Part shown: positions 1 to 12,679 of the stretch, one piece after another
Layout: every line of letters starts with the position of its first letter
Numbering within the stretch: the stretch's first letter is position 1
NCBI GenBank assembly: GCA_017889725.1
Contig: JAGGAE010000004.1
Coordinates: 1-61,696, forward strand
DNA from: Bacillota bacterium
Lineage (GTDB): Bacteria > Bacillota > Negativicutes > Sporomusales > CTSoil-080
Direction of reading: 5' to 3'
DNA: 61,696 nt
Translations under genes and position numbers: made by a program
Notes under the pieces: generated by a model
Told to the model about the DNA's origin: nothing
The model's database searches: none
The model's input: only the letters and a program-made list of their open reading frames with translations

Positions 1-1337
1 TACGTCTGCGGGAACATATCCACTGGTTGTATCTCCCTTGTAATATACCCTAGATCATTAAGTAAAGCTAGGTCGCGAGCTAAGGAGGCGGGGTTACAGG
101 AGACGTAGATAATGCGTGCAGGCTGCATGGCGGCGAAGGTTTGGAGGACGGCGGGGGCGCAGCCGGCGCGGGGGGGATCGACGACAATAGCGTGGGGACG
201 GATGCCATCTGCGTAAAGCTTGGGCATGACTTCGACGGCGTCGCCAACAATAAATTCAACGTTTTCGATATTGTTCCGTGCGGCATTTCGGCGGGCATCT
301 AAGACGGCGGGTTCGACGACTTCAATGCCATATACTTTCGTCGCTTTGCGAGCGAGGAACAAAGTAATAGTGCCCGTCCCGCAATACGCGTCAATTACAG
401 TTTCGCTGCCCGTCAGGCCGGCATATTCAAGGGCTTTTTCATAAAGAACTGCCGCTTGGGCGGTATTAACTTGAAAAAAAGATTGGGCAGAAATATGGAA
501 GTTAAAGTCCCCCAATCTGTCGGTGATGGTGTCCCTCCCCCACAACGTACGAGTACGGTTTCCTAAAATGACGTTAGTGTTCCGGCTATTTATATTCTGC
601 ACGAGGCTGACCAGCCCCGGAATGTTATTCTTAAGCGCGTCAACCAGCTTATCCCGTTCTGGAAAATCCGGCACAGCGGTAACAAGGACAATCATGATTT
701 CCCCGCCGACAACTCCGACACGGCCAAGGACGTGGCGGAGCACGCCGCGTCCTGTACGCTCGTCATACGGACTAATTCCTAAGCCCGCCGCAATATCACG
801 GACTTTGTTCGCGATGAGGTTATTCGCCGAATGCTGAATACGGCAATCATCCACATTAATAATAGTATGGGTTCCCTGTGCGTAGCAGCCCACATCAAGC
901 TTCCCTTTTTCCCCGCCTACCGGAAACTGCATTTTATTACGGTAATACCAAGGGTCTTTCGCACCCATAGTAGGATGTATGATTACCCCTTCCAAACCGC
1001 CAATACGGCTGACGGCGTCGACGACGGTCTGCCGTTTGCTAGCTAGCTGGGCCGGATAATCCAAGTGTTGCAGCTGGCAGCCGCCGCATTCAGAAAATAT
1101 TTTGCAGACGGGCTCAACCCGATGAGGTGAGATCGTCTCTACTTTTACCAAACGCCCTTTGGCGTAATTTTTTTTGACTTCGGTAATCCGGGTTATGACT
1201 TCTTCCCCCGGCAGTCCGCCCGGTACAAATACAGTGAAGTTCTCACAGCGGCCTACGCCTTCCCCGCTGTGTCCCAATCCGGCGATTGATATTGTGTAAG
1301 TTTGTCCCTTAGTTACAGGTATCGTATCTCGTGCCAC
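1..1337 (-). CDS. rlmD: 23S rRNA (uracil-5-)-methyltransferase RlmD/RumA, TrmA family (3' end outside window)
   Basis: Missing from the ORF track (GTG start, runs off the edge). Minus-strand translation from GTG at 1337 gives VARDTIPVTKGQTYTISIAGLGHSGEGVGRCENFTVFVPG (TRAM-like) ... CGGCQLQHLDYPAQL ... DAYCGTGTITLFLA ... VDPPRAGC ... YVSCNPASLARDL; AGGAGAAGG upstream of the start. Confidence 0.9.
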   Translation of the reverse strand, partial: MARDTIPVTKGQTYTISIAGLGHSGEGVGRCENFTVFVPGGLPGEEVITRITEVKKNYAKGRLVKVETISPHRVEPVCKIFSECGGCQLQHLDYPAQLASKRQTVVDAVSRIGGLEGVIIHPTMGAKDPWYYRNKMQFPVGGEKGKLDVGCYAQGTHTIINVDDCRIQHSANNLIANKVRDIAAGLGISPYDERTGRGVLRHVLGRVGVVGGEIMIVLVTAVPDFPERDKLVDALKNNIPGLVSLVQNINSRNTNVILGNRTRTLWGRDTITDRLGDFNFHISAQSFFQVNTAQAAVLYEKALEYAGLTGSETVIDAYCGTGTITLFLARKATKVYGIEVVEPAVLDARRNAARNNIENVEFIVGDAVEVMPKLYADGIRPHAIVVDPPRAGCAPAVLQTFAAMQPARIIYVSCNPASLARDLALLNDLGYITREIQPVDMFPQT

Positions 1338-1386
1338 GTAAAAACCATCCTTCTCCTAGAAGCGCAAAAACGCTGTTCCATCTTTT

Positions 1387-3852
1387 CTATTCTGCTTTGG
1401 CTGCGCTGTTCTCCCCATCAGCCGATTTGGCAAGTTCAATAAGTTTGTCGGTATATTCTTTGAGTTTATTTTTCACCAGGTCATGGATACTGCCGCTCGG
1501 ATAAATTCCTTCGGGCGATGCCTCACCAGCGGGAACGCCGGTCAAAATCTCAATGCCCTCGTCAATATTTCTTACCGGATAGATATGGAATTTTCCTTCC
1601 CGCACGGCATCAACAACTTTGTCGCAAAGAGTAAGGTTGTTGATATTCTGATATGGAATAACAACACCCTGTTTACCATTCAGTCCTTTCAGCTTGCAAA
1701 CTTCGAAGAAGCCCTCGATCTTTTCGGTGACTCCGCCGATGGGCTGAATTTCCCCTTTTTGGTTGACGGAGCCAGTAACGGCCAGCTCCTGACGAATAGG
1801 AACTTCCGATAGGCTGGATAATATGGCGTACAACTCGGTGCTGGAGGCACTGTCCCCGTCAACCCCATCATAAAGCTGTTCAAAGGTCAGACTGGCAGTC
1901 AGCGTGAGCGGCTGGCGTTGCGCATATTTTTGTCCGAGATACCCGCTTAGAATGAGAACGCCTTTGCTGTGGCTGGTACCGCTCATTTTGGTTTCGCGCT
2001 CGATGTTGACTACGCCGCTTTTCCCCATATAGGTGTTGGCGGTAATCCTGGACGGCTTGCCGAACATGTACTCGCCTACTGACAACACTGCCAGACCGTT
2101 GACCTGCCCGACTGTTTCCCCGTCCGTATCAATTAGCAGTTTGCCCTCGGCAAACATTTCCTGCAGCCGTTCTTCGTATTTGTTATAGCGGCGCTGCTTT
2201 TCATGTGTGGCGACTTTGATATGATCCTCGTTGACCATTGGACTGTCGTCCGCTCCAGCCCAGGCATCCGCCTCGCATAAGAGTTCAACTACTTCGTTGA
2301 ACTTGGTGGTCAGCTTATTCTGACTGCCAGACACACGGGTGGCATATTCAACCACTTTTTTGACAGCTTTTTTATCAAAGTGCCGCAAGTTTTCCCTGCG
2401 GACAATGGAGGCGACAAAGCTGGTAAGTTTCCCGATGTTTTCGGCATTGTTATCCATCTCGGTATCAAAATCAGCGAATACTTTGAATAGCTTGCGAAAA
2501 TCTTCGTCATAGTTAAACAGCAGCTGATAGAGCTGCGGGTTGCCTATCAAAATGACTTTGACTTTAATAGGAATATATTGCGGTTTAACAGAAGCCATCG
2601 CCAGCATTCCATATTGTTCACCGAGATTTTCAATGTACAGTTTGCCTGTTTTCAGCACCCGTTTTAAAGCTTCCCATGCCCCGATATTGACCAAAAGGTC
2701 GCGAACCTGGAGAATAAGATAACCACCGTTGGCGCGATGAATCGCCCCCGCTTTAACCATGGTAAAGCTGGTGCTGACAACACCCATGCGATTTTCATAT
2801 TCCAGTCGTCCGATTAAGTTGTAATAGGTAGGATTAGGCTCTACCACTACCGGGCTGCCGTCCATATCCCGGTTATTAATTAACAGGTTGATTTCATATT
2901 TATCTTTGCCCGAATCCTGCATGCTCCGACGGAACATGAGAAAGGGATTGGCATCTTCTTCCATCGCCGCGGGTTTAAAGTCGCCGATATTTTTAACAAT
3001 ATCCCCTTTCACGGCTTCGAGGAAGCTGGCTACCTTAGAATACGGCTGATATTTCTCCAGCAGTTCGTCAATAAAGTGACCAACAGCAAACATCCCGACT
3101 TTAGCATCAAGGTTTTTCAGTTCCTCCCTGGCTTCGCGTTCCAGGTGCTGTACCTGATGAATGGCGTTTAGCGCCCGTTCCTGGACGGCCAGCAGTTGCT
3201 TTTCATACTTATCCTTCATCTCCCGGTCGAGGTTCTGAAATTCTTCCTGAGACATAGGCTTGCCCTCCTGAATGGGCATACCAACAAAGCCGGTATTGGT
3301 CCACTGGGGCAGTATCCCTAATTCTTCCGCCTGTTGGTTAAAAAGATCCATGACCTGACTGCGGTTTTCCTGGAATTTCTTCATTACGGTATTCTTAGCC
3401 TGATCGTAATCATCGCCGGTAAACACCTTGGGAATTTCACTCGTCAGGTCTTCTACCAAGTTTTTCATATCCTGTCTTAGCTCACAGCCTAAACCGGCCG
3501 GCAAGGACAACGCGATAGGCTGGCTAGGGTTTTCGAAATTATTAACATAACACCAATCGTCCGGCGTATCCTCGTTAGCGGCCACTTGCGTTACAGCCGC
3601 TTTGGCATACGTCATTTTGCCTGTACCTACAAGGCCGGACAGATAAATGTTATAGCCAAAGCTTTTGGTTCCAAGCCCGAATTTCATGGCTTTAACCGCC
3701 CGTTCCTGGCCTACCATCGCTTCAAGCGGGGCAACCGATTCCGTGGACTCATAGGGAAAAAGCTGATCATCGCAGGTAAACCGAAGTTTATCGGCTGATA
3801 ATTCCTGGCACTTATGCACTTTTTCATCCCCTTTTGTCATTTGTCCAAACAT
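1387..3852 (-). CDS. Lon-like ATP-dependent protease (AAA_32 / S16 family)
   Basis: 821 aa; Walker A-like GLVGTGKMTYAK; Lon catalytic Ser/Lys motifs DGDSASS and GGVTEKIEGF. Confidence 0.88.
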   Translation of the reverse strand: MFGQMTKGDEKVHKCQELSADKLRFTCDDQLFPYESTESVAPLEAMVGQERAVKAMKFGLGTKSFGYNIYLSGLVGTGKMTYAKAAVTQVAANEDTPDDWCYVNNFENPSQPIALSLPAGLGCELRQDMKNLVEDLTSEIPKVFTGDDYDQAKNTVMKKFQENRSQVMDLFNQQAEELGILPQWTNTGFVGMPIQEGKPMSQEEFQNLDREMKDKYEKQLLAVQERALNAIHQVQHLEREAREELKNLDAKVGMFAVGHFIDELLEKYQPYSKVASFLEAVKGDIVKNIGDFKPAAMEEDANPFLMFRRSMQDSGKDKYEINLLINNRDMDGSPVVVEPNPTYYNLIGRLEYENRMGVVSTSFTMVKAGAIHRANGGYLILQVRDLLVNIGAWEALKRVLKTGKLYIENLGEQYGMLAMASVKPQYIPIKVKVILIGNPQLYQLLFNYDEDFRKLFKVFADFDTEMDNNAENIGKLTSFVASIVRRENLRHFDKKAVKKVVEYATRVSGSQNKLTTKFNEVVELLCEADAWAGADDSPMVNEDHIKVATHEKQRRYNKYEERLQEMFAEGKLLIDTDGETVGQVNGLAVLSVGEYMFGKPSRITANTYMGKSGVVNIERETKMSGTSHSKGVLILSGYLGQKYAQRQPLTLTASLTFEQLYDGVDGDSASSTELYAILSSLSEVPIRQELAVTGSVNQKGEIQPIGGVTEKIEGFFEVCKLKGLNGKQGVVIPYQNINNLTLCDKVVDAVREGKFHIYPVRNIDEGIEILTGVPAGEASPEGIYPSGSIHDLVKNKLKEYTDKLIELAKSADGENSAAKAE

Positions 3853-3903
3853 CTTGGTAGCCTGATTGGATAATTATTCTAGATTATATGCAAAAAGCCC
3901 TTT

Positions 3904-4158
3904 TTACTCCCTCTGTTGTGTCCAAACAATCTCTTGGCTGTAGCAGGACAAGCACAGGTCAAAATACTCCTCTGGACTAACGCGGGCGGCGATCAGCGTT
4001 TTCTTGTCAGCTCCCACACTACTGATACTTTCGATTTGTCCATCCTCCCGAAAATGTCCCAGCATTGCTGAAACGCAGCCATTGGCCGTAGGGGCCACCG
4101 GCGGAACTTTGCTGGAACCAAACAAACGGGTATTTGCGCATTCTTTACAGTAGGGCAT
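3904..4158 (-). CDS. small Cys-rich (putative zinc-binding) conserved hypothetical protein
   Basis: MPYCKECANTRLF...CLSCYSQE with CxxC pairs; AAGGAGG RBS supports ATG at 4158 rather than the track start 4191. Confidence 0.6.
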   Translation of the reverse strand: MPYCKECANTRLFGSSKVPPVAPTANGCVSAMLGHFREDGQIESISSVGADKKTLIAARVSPEEYFDLCLSCYSQEIVWTQQRE

Positions 4159-4175
4159 AGCTACCTCCTTGGGTT

Positions 4176-4853
4176 TTAAAGTAATGTCCAACCGAAAAAA
4201 ACAAGCAATATCTTCGTGGTATTAATCACCGAATGAGCAACAATGGCGCTGACCAGCGATCCCGACCAATAGTATAGGAACGCCAACCCCGTGCCAACCA
4301 CCAGCATTTCCGCCAGCCAATAGGCGTTAAAATGAAACAAGGCAAACAGGGCCGCGCTGCCTAACGCTCCAGCAAATACCCCGTAGCGTTTCGCTAGAAC
4401 CGGAAAGGTAAACAGTCGGTACAGCATTTCTTCCGCAACCGGAGCCGCCACCCCCGCCAAAAATAGCGGTACCGCCAATTCCTCAAGCGCTTGGGCGTGC
4501 TCCACCTGTATAAGCAGTGGATGCTGTGTTGGCGTAAGGGCAAAAGATGTTGTATAAAGCCGCTCCGTATATACGCTGAAGGTGAGAAGTCCCACCCCGG
4601 CGATTAGGCCAAAGGAGAGGTTCTTCAGAAGCTTTCGGCCCGGCCCGAGCGTTATGCCCCAGCCGCTGCTCTGTCTGACGGTCAGCCAAACCAGCACCAC
4701 CACGACCAGACGGTCGGTGAGTTCAATAGCATTCTGGCTGACAGTAAACAGTACCGGATACAAAAACCGCACCAGGATAATGCCCACTACCAGCCGCAGG
4801 CAGTGTACCGCCAATACCTCCCTCATTCCCCAGGAAACGGTGCTAAAGCGCAT
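4176..4853 (-). CDS. CPBP family intramembrane metalloprotease (CAAX protease-like)
   Basis: Multi-TM protein with EEMLYR and FALFHFN motifs; GAAGGGG RBS ahead of ATG at 4853. Confidence 0.8.
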   Translation of the reverse strand: MRFSTVSWGMREVLAVHCLRLVVGIILVRFLYPVLFTVSQNAIELTDRLVVVVLVWLTVRQSSGWGITLGPGRKLLKNLSFGLIAGVGLLTFSVYTERLYTTSFALTPTQHPLLIQVEHAQALEELAVPLFLAGVAAPVAEEMLYRLFTFPVLAKRYGVFAGALGSAALFALFHFNAYWLAEMLVVGTGLAFLYYWSGSLVSAIVAHSVINTTKILLVFFGWTLL

Positions 4854-4982
4854 TGCCACCCCTTCTTTTTTATTACTTACTCTGTCATTATGTGCGCGTC
4901 CAGTTGCTTTCATACAAAAAAGCAGGGGTGCATAAAGCGCTCCCCTGCAGGTAATTAAAGGATTTTTTTCACTAGCCTTTTG

Positions 4983-6416
4983 CTACATATGTTCCTTGAG
5001 CAGTTTATTCACTACCTCGGGGTTGGCGCGTCCCTTGGTTTCTTTCATAACTTGTCCCACCAAGAAACCAATAGCCCGTTCTTTACCAGCCTTAAAGTCG
5101 GCAACCGACTGCGGGTTGGCGGCTAGAATTCGTTCTACAATGGCAACAATTTCGCCCTCGTTGGAAATCTGGACCAGACCTTCTTCTTTGACAACAGTGT
5201 CCGCATCTTTGCCGCTGGACCACATATTTTCCAGGACCGTCTTTGCGATTTTATTCGTAATGGTTCCTTTATCAAGCAGAGATATAAGTCCGGCCAGCTT
5301 TTCCGGCGTAACCGGGCAGGTTTCGATAAGCTGACCGGAATTGTTCAAAAGGCGCGATACCTCGCCCATCAGCCAGTTGGCAGCAGCTTTGGCTTCAGCC
5401 CCGCTGGCTACAGCGACATCGTAGTATTCGGCCATGGCCCGGCTGGCAGTGATGCTTCCGGCGTCGTAGTCGGACAGACCATAATCCTTCATAAGTCGGG
5501 CCTTACGAGCGTCCGGCAATTCGGGCAGGTTCTTCCTGACCTCTTCCACCCAGTCCGGATCGACTACGATGGGTACAAGGTCTGGTTCAGGGAAATACCT
5601 ATAGTCTTCGGCCTGTTCTTTATTACGCATAGACAGCGTAACGCCCCTGCCGTCATCCCATGAACGGGTTTCCTGAATGACTCTTCCGCCTTCTTCAAGG
5701 ATTTCCGTCTGGCGGTATACTTCGTATTCCAGTCCCTTCTGCACGGCTTTAAAGGAGTTGAGGTTTTTGATTTCAGACTTAGTGCCGAATTTGGTTTGTC
5801 CCTCCGGGCGAAGGGATATATTGGCATCGCAGCGCAGGCTGCCTTCTTCCATTTTACAGTCGGATACGTCGACATATTGCAGAATGGCTTTTATTTTTTC
5901 CAAATAGGCTTTAGCTTCTTCCGGCGAACGAAGGTCGGGCTCGGACACGATCTCCAGAAGCGGCACTCCGGTACGGTTGTAGTCGACCAGGGCATAGTCA
6001 GACTTATTAATGGTACCTGCGTGCACGAGTTTGCCCGCGTCTTCTTCCATATGTACACGGGTAATACCGATACGTCGCGTCTTTCCATTGACTTCTATAT
6101 CGAGATAGCCGTTGACAGCGATAGGCAGGTCATACTGCGAAGTTTGAAAGTTCTTGGGCAAATCCGGATAATAGTAATTTTTGCGGTCAAACTTGCTAAA
6201 CGGCAGTATTTCACAATTGAGCGCCAGTCCGGTACGGACGGCGAATTCCAGAACTTTGGCGTTAAAAACCGGAAGTACGCCCGGCAATCCTAAACAGACA
6301 GGGCAGACATTGGTGTTTTGTTCCGCGCCAAACTTGGTCGAACAGCCGCAAAATATTTTGGACTGCGTTTTTAGTTCGGTATGGACTTCCAGACCGATGA
6401 CAACTTCGTAGGCCAT
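4983..6416 (-). CDS. gatB: Asp-tRNA(Asn)/Glu-tRNA(Gln) amidotransferase subunit B
   Basis: [26 protein letters not shown]... full-length GatB signature; in gatCAB order. Confidence 0.97.
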   Translation of the reverse strand: MAYEVVIGLEVHTELKTQSKIFCGCSTKFGAEQNTNVCPVCLGLPGVLPVFNAKVLEFAVRTGLALNCEILPFSKFDRKNYYYPDLPKNFQTSQYDLPIAVNGYLDIEVNGKTRRIGITRVHMEEDAGKLVHAGTINKSDYALVDYNRTGVPLLEIVSEPDLRSPEEAKAYLEKIKAILQYVDVSDCKMEEGSLRCDANISLRPEGQTKFGTKSEIKNLNSFKAVQKGLEYEVYRQTEILEEGGRVIQETRSWDDGRGVTLSMRNKEQAEDYRYFPEPDLVPIVVDPDWVEEVRKNLPELPDARKARLMKDYGLSDYDAGSITASRAMAEYYDVAVASGAEAKAAANWLMGEVSRLLNNSGQLIETCPVTPEKLAGLISLLDKGTITNKIAKTVLENMWSSGKDADTVVKEEGLVQISNEGEIVAIVERILAANPQSVADFKAGKERAIGFLVGQVMKETKGRANPEVVNKLLKEHM

Positions 6417-6419
6417 AGC

Positions 6420-7883
6420 TTATGCTCCCCCCAGCGGCGCAAGGCGCTTATAATAATCGTTATTTTGTTCAAAGGTATAGGCCGCTTTGAGCACATCGCT
6501 TTCTCCCAGCGGTTTGCCGATAATCTGCAGGCCGATCGGCATATGTCCCTTAAAGCCGCACGGCAGGGAAATAGCCGGTACACCGGCAAGGTTGACAGGC
6601 ACGGTGCACACGTCCTGCAGGTACATGGCCAGTGGATCATTGATTTTTTCACCAATTTTGAAGGCAGTAGTAGGCGCAATAGGTGCTACCAGCACATCAA
6701 CATCTTCAAAGGCTTTATCAAAGTCACGCTTGATGAGCGTCCGCACTTTCAAAGCTTTTAGGTAATAAGCGTCGTAATAACCGGAACTTAAGGCATAGTT
6801 GCCCAACATGATACGGCGTCGCACTTCAGCACCAAAGCCTTGAGTACGGGTTTGGGTGGCCATAGAGATAAGATCCTCACCTTTTTCCCGCTGGCCAAAA
6901 CCAACACCGACATAGCGCGCCAGATTGGAGCTGGCTTCAGCGGTAGCCACCATGTAGTAGGTAGCCAGTGCATACTCGGTATGAGGCATGGACACTTCCT
7001 TGTACTCAGCACCCAAGGCCTTTAATTGTTCAATAGCCGCATAGACGGCCTTTTCCACGTCCGGGTCCATCCCGGCAACAAAGTATTCTTTAGGCAAGCC
7101 GATTTTCATGCCCCGGATATCCGGCACCAGCGCTTGGGTATAGTCCGGCACCGGCGCGTTAATGGAGGTAGAATCGCGGTGATCGTAGCCGGCGATGGCG
7201 TTCATCACCAGGGCGCAGTCAGTAACGTCGCGGGTGATGGGTCCGATTTGGTCAAGCGACGACGCATACGCCACAAGACCGTAACGGGATACACGGCCAT
7301 AGGTTGGTTTAAGACCGACAACACCGCAATATGCAGCGGGAAGACGGATAGAACCGCCGGTATCAGACCCCAGCGCCCACACGGCTTGTCCTGCAGCAAC
7401 GGCCGCAGCTGAACCGCCGCTTGAGCCGCCGGGAACGGTATCGGTGTCCCACGGATTACGTGATACCTTAAACGACGAATTTTCCGTAGAGGAGCCCATG
7501 GCGAATTCATCCATGTTGGCCTTACCAACAAGGACGGTCTGCTGGGCATTCAGCTTTTCCGTGACCGTAGCATTGTAGGGCGGAACAAAATTAGCCAGAA
7601 TTTGCGAGCCGCAGGTTGTCTTGGTTCCTTCGACACAGATATTGTCCTTTAATGCTCCGGGAATGCCTGCTAAGGCGGGCAGTTCTTCATTGGCCTTGAG
7701 TTTTTCATCTACACGGCGGGCTTGGGCCAGCGCGTTTTCTTTGGTCAGGCTGATAAAGGCCTGCACTTTATCTTCTACCGCGTCGATGCGGGTATATATC
7801 GCTTCAGCCACTTCCACTGCCGAAACTTCTTTGGTTGTTAGCTTATCTTTAAGCTCATGGGCTGTCAGTTTATAAAGCTCCAC
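6420..7883 (-). CDS. gatA: Asp-tRNA(Asn)/Glu-tRNA(Gln) amidotransferase subunit A
   Basis: Amidase signature [36 protein letters not shown]. Confidence 0.97.
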   Translation of the reverse strand: MELYKLTAHELKDKLTTKEVSAVEVAEAIYTRIDAVEDKVQAFISLTKENALAQARRVDEKLKANEELPALAGIPGALKDNICVEGTKTTCGSQILANFVPPYNATVTEKLNAQQTVLVGKANMDEFAMGSSTENSSFKVSRNPWDTDTVPGGSSGGSAAAVAAGQAVWALGSDTGGSIRLPAAYCGVVGLKPTYGRVSRYGLVAYASSLDQIGPITRDVTDCALVMNAIAGYDHRDSTSINAPVPDYTQALVPDIRGMKIGLPKEYFVAGMDPDVEKAVYAAIEQLKALGAEYKEVSMPHTEYALATYYMVATAEASSNLARYVGVGFGQREKGEDLISMATQTRTQGFGAEVRRRIMLGNYALSSGYYDAYYLKALKVRTLIKRDFDKAFEDVDVLVAPIAPTTAFKIGEKINDPLAMYLQDVCTVPVNLAGVPAISLPCGFKGHMPIGLQIIGKPLGESDVLKAAYTFEQNNDYYKRLAPLGGA

Positions 7884-7895
7884 GCCGGTTCCTCC

Positions 7896-8186
7896 CTATC
7901 CTTCCAGTATCTTCGGCACCTTAAAATAGCCGTCTTCCTGCTCAGGCGCGTTCTTGAGCGCCAATTCCCTCGCCAGGGAAGGCTTGGCTTCATCAGCGCG
8001 CATGACATTTTTCAAGTTCAGTATGTGGTCGGTCGGTTCCACACCTTCCGTATCCACTTTGTTTAACATATCGACATACTCTAAAATAGCGTTTAATTGG
8101 CCGGTGAACTTGTCCATTTCGGCTTCATCCATAGCCAGTCGGGATAAAAACGCCACCGTTTCAACGTCTTTCCTAGTAATTTTCAT
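7896..8186 (-). CDS. gatC: Asp-tRNA(Asn)/Glu-tRNA(Gln) amidotransferase subunit C
   Basis: 96 aa, MKITRKDVETVAFLSRLAMDEAEMDKFTGQLNAIL; GatC pattern. Confidence 0.95.
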   Translation of the reverse strand: MKITRKDVETVAFLSRLAMDEAEMDKFTGQLNAILEYVDMLNKVDTEGVEPTDHILNLKNVMRADEAKPSLARELALKNAPEQEDGYFKVPKILEG

Positions 8187-8233
8187 TCTTTCACCACCCT
8201 AACTGCATGTGAATTAATTCCATATAGCCTATA

Positions 8234-10303
<2,070 letters not shown>

Positions 10304-12523
10304 TTACACCCGTGTCAGCGGTGCAAACTGAACCATTAACTGACGGATGCCCATTCCCGGAAAAGCAACTTTTATTTCCTGCTGGTCGCCGGTACCCCTC
10401 ACCTCGACAACAGTACCCAGCCCCCATTTGGCGTGCTGGGCCTTATCCCCGGCTTTCCATTCACCGCCAGCCCTCGGCACAGCGGCTCTTGGCGCACTGC
10501 CTCCGGCCTGAGGCATGGGCCGCCGGGAAGGGGTGCTGACTGGCCTTGTGGCCGAGCCGTACATGCTATTCGACGATTTGGCCTGAAAGGTTTGCCGAAC
10601 ATGCCGCTCAACCAGATTTTCCGGGATTTCACTGATAAAGCGGGATGGCGGATACATGACAGTATTGCCGTATATGGTACGCATACGGGCATTAGTGATA
10701 TAAAGCTTGGTGCGGGCGCGGGTAATGCCGACGTAGCAGAGACGCCGCTCTTCTTCAATCTCGCTCTCGTTCATCAGCGTACGGGAATGCGGGAAAATTC
10801 CTTCTTCCAGCCCGGCTAAAAAGACGATGGGAAACTCCAGTCCTTTGGCGGAGTGCAGCGTCATTAAGGTTACTCTATCTTCCGATAAATCAGCAGTATC
10901 GACATCCGACACCAGGGCTACCTGACTGAGAAAGTTTTCCAGAGTGGGTTCCATGTCTTCAGTAGCAAAATTTTTCGCTACACTTAGAAGTTCCCTCAAG
11001 TTCTCGATCCGTGTCTCGGACTGAGGCGTCTGCTCGTTTTCCAACTCAGTAAGATAGCCGGTATCTTGCAGTACCGCGCGGATAAGCTCTTCCACTGGCG
11101 TCTGCTCGGCTTTGGTAATAAGCTTTATCAACAGTTCGCCGAGCCCCTCCAGTTGATTTTTGGCCCGGGAGGTAAGTCCGGGGACAGCGTCAGGGTTGGA
11201 CACCGCGTCAAATAGCGTGGCACCCGTCGAATTGGCATACTCGGTCATGCGTGCAATACTGGTATCGCCGATGCCGCGGCGCGGAACATTGATAATCCGA
11301 AGCAAACTAATAGCATCAGAAGGGTTAAAGATTACCCGTATATAGGCCAAAATATCTTTTACCTCTTTGCGGTCATAGAACTTAAGCCCGCCTACCATGG
11401 TGTACGGAATTCCGGCGCGCATAAAGGCTTCTTCTACAACCCGGGACTGCGCGTTGGTACGATACAGTACCGCCATGTCACTATATGGAGTGCGATACAC
11501 AGTATTATGCTTAATGAGCATTTCTGTAATAAAGTTGGACTCGTCGCGTTCATCGGTTGCCAGGTAATGGGTAACTTGTTCTCCGGCAGTGTTGTCCGTC
11601 CACAGCGATTTCGGTTTACGGTCTGAGTTATTCTCAATCAGCGTATTCGCCGCATCCAGAATGTTCTGGGTGGAACGATAGTTTTGCTCCAGTTTGACAA
11701 CCTTGGCATCAGGGTAATCGCCTTCAAAATCCAGGATGTTTCTGATGTCCGCACCCCGCCAGGCATAAATACTTTGGTCGATATCGCCCACAACAAAAAT
11801 GTTGCGATATTTCGCCGCCAGCATGCTGGCTAATAGGTATTGGGCCCGGTTGGTATCCTGGTATTCGTCAATAAGGATATAGCGGAATTTTTCCTGATAC
11901 TTCGCGAGCACCTCGACGTTATCTTCCAGAAGGCGAACGGTCAACATAAGGAGATCGTCAAAATCCAGAGCATTGTGTAACCGGAGGCGCATTTGGTACA
12001 TCTTGTACACTTCGGCTACCTTTTTCTGATAAAAATTATCGGCTTCCCGGTCAAACGCATGAAAATCAGTCAGCGTATTTTTGGCGTTGGATATAGTCGC
12101 TTGTACTCCATTCGGTGGGAAATGTTTATCGTCTAGGTTGAGCTCTTTGAGACATTGCTTGATCAGCGTCTGGCTGTCCCCGGTGTCATAGATGACAAAA
12201 TTACGGTCGTAGCCGGGCAAATTATCAATTTCCAGCCGCAAAAACTTCGCACAAAAGGCATGAAAGGTGCTGAGCCATATATTCTTAGCCGTGTCGCCGA
12301 CAATGGCTTGCACCCGTTCTTTCATTTCTGCCGCCGCTTTATTGGTAAAGGTAATGGCCAGTATGTTATACGGCCGCACTCCCTGGTCAAGCAGATACGC
12401 AATCCGGCTGGTCAGTACGCTGGTTTTACCTGAACCTGCACCGGCAATAACCAAGAGTGGACCGTCAACATGAGTGGCAGCCTCGACTTGCCCCGGGTTT
12501 AATCTGTTAAGTATATTGCTCAT
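10304..12523 (-). CDS. pcrA: UvrD/PcrA family ATP-dependent DNA helicase
   Basis: GAGSGKTSVLTSRIAYLL, DEYQDTNRAQY, VGDIDQSIYAWRGADIRNIL helicase motifs; adjacent to ligA as is common in Firmicutes. Confidence 0.96.
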   Translation of the reverse strand: MSNILNRLNPGQVEAATHVDGPLLVIAGAGSGKTSVLTSRIAYLLDQGVRPYNILAITFTNKAAAEMKERVQAIVGDTAKNIWLSTFHAFCAKFLRLEIDNLPGYDRNFVIYDTGDSQTLIKQCLKELNLDDKHFPPNGVQATISNAKNTLTDFHAFDREADNFYQKKVAEVYKMYQMRLRLHNALDFDDLLMLTVRLLEDNVEVLAKYQEKFRYILIDEYQDTNRAQYLLASMLAAKYRNIFVVGDIDQSIYAWRGADIRNILDFEGDYPDAKVVKLEQNYRSTQNILDAANTLIENNSDRKPKSLWTDNTAGEQVTHYLATDERDESNFITEMLIKHNTVYRTPYSDMAVLYRTNAQSRVVEEAFMRAGIPYTMVGGLKFYDRKEVKDILAYIRVIFNPSDAISLLRIINVPRRGIGDTSIARMTEYANSTGATLFDAVSNPDAVPGLTSRAKNQLEGLGELLIKLITKAEQTPVEELIRAVLQDTGYLTELENEQTPQSETRIENLRELLSVAKNFATEDMEPTLENFLSQVALVSDVDTADLSEDRVTLMTLHSAKGLEFPIVFLAGLEEGIFPHSRTLMNESEIEEERRLCYVGITRARTKLYITNARMRTIYGNTVMYPPSRFISEIPENLVERHVRQTFQAKSSNSMYGSATRPVSTPSRRPMPQAGGSAPRAAVPRAGGEWKAGDKAQHAKWGLGTVVEVRGTGDQQEIKVAFPGMGIRQLMVQFAPLTRV

Positions 12524-12612
12524 GGCTTCCTCCGAAAATGATCTTTAAAGATGTATATTTTCTCCGTAAAGTAAGGTTTTCCTGTCTAATTGCGCAAGAA
12601 AAAAAATCTTCA

Positions 12613-12652
12613 GAACATATGTTTTACAAACACTTGTTCTGTGTATTATAAT
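12613..12652 (+). promoter_or_regulatory. Tandem LexA (SOS)-box-like operators overlapping a sigma-A promoter
   Basis: GAACATATGTTT (12613-12624) and AAACACTTGTTC (12628-12639), each close to GAAC-N4-GTTC; promoter TTTACA (12623-12628)-N18-TATAAT (12647-12652) lies across them. Confidence 0.75.
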
Positions 12653-12679
12653 AGTACCAAAAGAAAGGATGTGCAAGAG

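Noticed and set aside
5796-6293. 165-aa + strand ORF opposite gatB
   Set aside because: Antisense shadow of a clearly coding gatB.
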